DNA of 7,317 nt from the NCBI GenBank assembly GCA_945952425.1, contig CAMFIX010000145.1:1-7317 (forward strand), in the 5' to 3' direction. Shown piece by piece: positions 5,379 to 7,317 of this stretch. The number at the start of each line of letters is the position of its first letter. The stretch's first letter is position 1. The notes beneath the pieces were generated by a model, which worked only from the letters and a program-made list of their open reading frames with translations, searched no databases and had not been told where the DNA came from. The DNA is from an uncultured Pseudorhodobacter sp. GTDB lineage: Bacteria > Pseudomonadota > Alphaproteobacteria > Rhodobacterales > Rhodobacteraceae. The translations under genes were made by a program, and so were the position numbers.

Positions 5379-6366
5379 TCTCCGCCAGGCCGCGGCCTTG
5401 CGCAAAGGCCCTGCGGTCGTCGCGCGGGGTCTGGCCGAAAGCCTCGACGTAATGCCGCGCCATCAGGCCCGAGCGGGGATAGCCGATGGAGGCCGCGATC
5501 TCGGTCAGCGTGTCTTCGGAGTAAAGCACGCGCTGCCGGGCCTTGGACAGCCGCACCAGCCGGTAATAGCGCAAGGGGCTCTGCCCCGTCTCGCGCTTGA
5601 AGAGCCGCTCGAAGTTGCGCGGGCTCATATCGACGGCACCGGCGACATCGGGGATGCGCAAAGGGTCTTCGATATGGGCATCGAAAAGCTTGATCGCCTC
5701 GCGGATCGCCTTGGGCAAGGCATCGGCGGTGGCGGGCGTGCGGGCGACGGGCACTTTCTGGCGCGCATCGTCCTCGCGCACGATCGGATGCTGGAACCAG
5801 CAGGCGACCTCGGTCATCGTCTCGCGCCCCAGCCGCTCTTCGATCAGGCGCAGCATCAGGTCGAAGACGGCCCCCGCCCCGGCCGCGGTAAAGCGGCGGC
5901 GGTCGCGGGTGATGACGGCCTCTTCGGCCTTCACCGCCGGGAACTCGGCCTTGAAGGCGCTGTCATAGCACCAATGGACCGAGGCGCGGTGGCCGCCCAT
6001 CACCCCGGCGCGCGCCAGCGGAAAGATGCCGCCGGAAAAGCCGCCCAGAACCCGGCCCTCGCGGTCCATCCGCCGGATCGCGGCGGGCGTCCGGGTCGAG
6101 GCGAATTGCGCATGGGGCGGCGCGATCAGGTAAAGCTGATCCAGCTCTCCGGCGCGGTCGAGCCGACAGTCGGGCAAAAAGACCACCTCGGCCGATGATT
6201 TCACCGGGTCAGAGGTCTCCGCCAGCAGCGTCCAGCGAAAGGCGCTGCGGCCAGAGATCTGGTTGGCCGCCCGCAAAGGCTCGATGGCCGAGGTCAGGCA
6301 GGCCATGGGAAAGCCCGGAAACATCAGGAAGCCCAGGCGAAGCGGCGCGATCCCGGGGGCGTTCAT
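5368..6366 (-). CDS. GlxA-family AraC-type transcriptional regulator
   Basis: This 332-residue protein has an N-terminal DJ-1/PfpI-like (class I amidotransferase fold) domain (about 8-190; LGFLMFPGFPMACLTSAIEPLRAAN at the start) and a C-terminal AraC DNA-binding domain (about 220-320). The two helix-turn-helix units are IPDVAGAVDMSPRNFERLF (238-256) and TLTEIAASIGYPRSGLMARH (286-305). Relatives include GbdR, CdhR and ArgR-type regulators that respond to betaine, carnitine or amino-acid catabolites, usually as activators. The elbow CTGAF seen in many members is SGGIF here (Ser111 for Cys), as expected for a ligand-sensing, non-catalytic domain. Its ATG overlaps the TGA of the upstream DUF3445 gene by one base and lacks a clear Shine-Dalgarno, so translation is probably coupled. 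Control of the demethylase genes by a methylated amine is inferred from context. Confidence 0.9.
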   Translation of the reverse strand: MNAPGIAPLRLGFLMFPGFPMACLTSAIEPLRAANQISGRSAFRWTLLAETSDPVKSSAEVVFLPDCRLDRAGELDQLYLIAPPHAQFASTRTPAAIRRMDREGRVLGGFSGGIFPLARAGVMGGHRASVHWCYDSAFKAEFPAVKAEEAVITRDRRRFTAAGAGAVFDLMLRLIEERLGRETMTEVACWFQHPIVREDDARQKVPVARTPATADALPKAIREAIKLFDAHIEDPLRIPDVAGAVDMSPRNFERLFKRETGQSPLRYYRLVRLSKARQRVLYSEDTLTEIAASIGYPRSGLMARHYVEAFGQTPRDDRRAFAQGRGLAEMPV

Positions 6367-7317
6367 CAGTCGGGCCAGATGCCGGGCGAGGTGGGCGCGC
6401 CGTCGTCATATTGCGACAGCCAGGCCGCCATGGCGTCGCGGTTGCGCAGGAACCCCTTGTAGGCCGCAAGGTCGGGATGCACGTCGCGCACCACGCGGTG
6501 CAACCGGCGACCCCATTTCGGCACGGTCACCAACTCGTTGAATTTGCCCAAGTAAGCGCGGATCGAGAAGGCGATGGCATTCGAGCGCGGCAGGCGGAAG
6601 AGGCTTTGGAGCTCCACCCGCAGGTGCATCTTGTCGCCGATGTTCTGCGGCGTCAGCGAGGTGCGCATCGTGCCCCATTCGGGATAGGTCTCGGGCGCGG
6701 TATCCAGAAGCGGATTCACCGTCATCGTCCAGTTGAACCGCCGCACCGGGGCGCCGTGCTGCAGTTTCAACAGGAACTTCAGCGCGCGTTCGAAAATGCC
6801 CTTTTCATGCGCCAAGGGCACCGGGGCGTGCCACTCGAAGAAGTTCATGCCGATGTCGAAATCCAGCGACCAATCGGCCTGGGTCGTCACCATTCCGGCA
6901 TCGACCCAAAGGTTCTGGTCACGCTCGTCCTGCAGGGTGAAATCGCCCTGCATCTGGCGGGTGATGTATTCCATCGGCCCATAAGGCAGGGTCGAGGCAT
7001 CGAGGAAGGTGAACCTTTGGTCGATGCCCAGGGGCTTGTTCACCCAATGCCAGTCGTTGCCGGATTTCGTCAGGTGGAACCATTGCGGATAGTCGGTCGC
7101 CAGATTCTCCATGATGAGCTCCAGCAGATCCCAGCCCGCCAGCTCCATATGCGGCAGGCTTTGGCAGCGCAGGGGATCGCGCGCCAGAACCCGCGCCCGG
7201 TCGCGCATTTCGCTGACGTAATGTTCGTCGATGTCGAAAGCATGTTCGAAGACGCTGCCGGGGCGGACGGACACATGCGGCTCGATATTGACCGAATACA
7301 TGTAATCGTCGCGGTCG
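6366..7317 (-). CDS. DUF3445 protein, haem-dependent oxidative N-demethylase / dimethylamine monooxygenase family; 5' end outside window
   Basis: The reading frame is open to the right edge. Counting from the ATG at 7301 there are 311 residues, but no ribosome site precedes it and five more in-frame codons (DRDDY) reach position 7316, so the true start is probably outside. Family landmarks (numbered from that Met): a helical N-terminus, GDFTLQDERDQNLWVDAGMV (119-138), the tryptophan/His-rich FFEWHAPVP (154-162), RRFNWTMT (187-194), the strongest signature LRVELQSLFRLPRSNAIAFSIRAYL (227-251), and DLAAYKG near the C-terminus. DUF3445 (Pfam PF11927) includes the haem-dependent oxidative N-demethylase of Pseudomonas and proteins of dimethylamine monooxygenase (dmm) clusters, which turn dimethylamine into methylamine and formaldehyde; I do not assign the subunit letter. 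It heads a unit with the GlxA regulator and lies 1.9 kb from tdm, whose product is the likely substrate. Partner reductase subunits would lie beyond the edge. Confidence 0.82.
   Translation of the reverse strand, partial: DRDDYMYSVNIEPHVSVRPGSVFEHAFDIDEHYVSEMRDRARVLARDPLRCQSLPHMELAGWDLLELIMENLATDYPQWFHLTKSGNDWHWVNKPLGIDQRFTFLDASTLPYGPMEYITRQMQGDFTLQDERDQNLWVDAGMVTTQADWSLDFDIGMNFFEWHAPVPLAHEKGIFERALKFLLKLQHGAPVRRFNWTMTVNPLLDTAPETYPEWGTMRTSLTPQNIGDKMHLRVELQSLFRLPRSNAIAFSIRAYLGKFNELVTVPKWGRRLHRVVRDVHPDLAAYKGFLRNRDAMAAWLSQYDDGAPTSPGIWPD

Noticed and set aside
5152..6198. A 348-codon plus-strand open frame opposite the GlxA-type regulator and the end of eamA
   Set aside because: Low-complexity Gly/Arg/Ala composition, no domain, overlaps two well-supported genes; a frame shadow.
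7299..7301. ATG at 7301 as the true start of the DUF3445 gene
   Set aside because: No Shine-Dalgarno precedes it and the frame stays open to the window edge, so I treat the gene as 5'-truncated by the window.
1..7317. Mobile element, CRISPR array, toxin-antitoxin or phage-defence system
   Set aside because: No transposase, integrase, regularly spaced repeats, small paired genes or nuclease/ATPase modules were seen; composition is even across the window.

Overview
The window (about 65% G+C, GC-rich third codon positions, a TTGAC-N4-GTCAA FNR-type box, GlxA/AraC regulator, tRNA with encoded CCA) looks like chromosomal DNA of an alphaproteobacterium, most likely of the Rhodobacteraceae (Paracoccus/Rhodobacter/Roseobacter relatives). 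This assignment is inferred from gene content and style, not from a search.

Layout. Positions 1-923 (minus) hold the first 307 residues of an HI0933/BaiN-type flavoprotein that runs off the left edge. A tRNA-Gln(TTG) follows on the plus strand (1047-1121) with its own promoter, then a single-domain universal stress protein (1260-1682) under an FNR-type site. Convergent to it is a two-gene minus-strand unit (4467 to 1691): a 786-residue protein with DUF1989 and GcvT/folate-binding domains, which I read as trimethylamine N-oxide demethylase (Tdm), followed 11 bases later by a group II truncated haemoglobin. Divergent from tdm is an EamA/DMT-family transporter (4535-5371), whose promoter is superimposed on that of tdm. 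Convergent to the transporter, with overlapping stop codons, is a second minus-strand unit: a DUF3445 protein (haem-dependent oxidative N-demethylase / dimethylamine monooxygenase family; cut by the right edge) and a GlxA-type AraC regulator whose start overlaps its stop by one base.

How it fits together. Tdm splits TMAO into dimethylamine and formaldehyde, and DUF3445 proteins are linked to oxidative demethylation of dimethylamine. Positions 1691-7317 therefore look like part of a methylated-amine catabolic island, with its own candidate regulator (GlxA-like), a candidate small-molecule transporter (EamA) and an oxygen/NO-binding globin. The globin in the tdm unit and the overlapping tdm/eamA promoters are the least ordinary points. 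The flavoprotein, tRNA and stress protein look like flanking housekeeping genes. No mobile element, CRISPR array or prophage gene was seen, and no gap longer than 140 bases lacks a gene.
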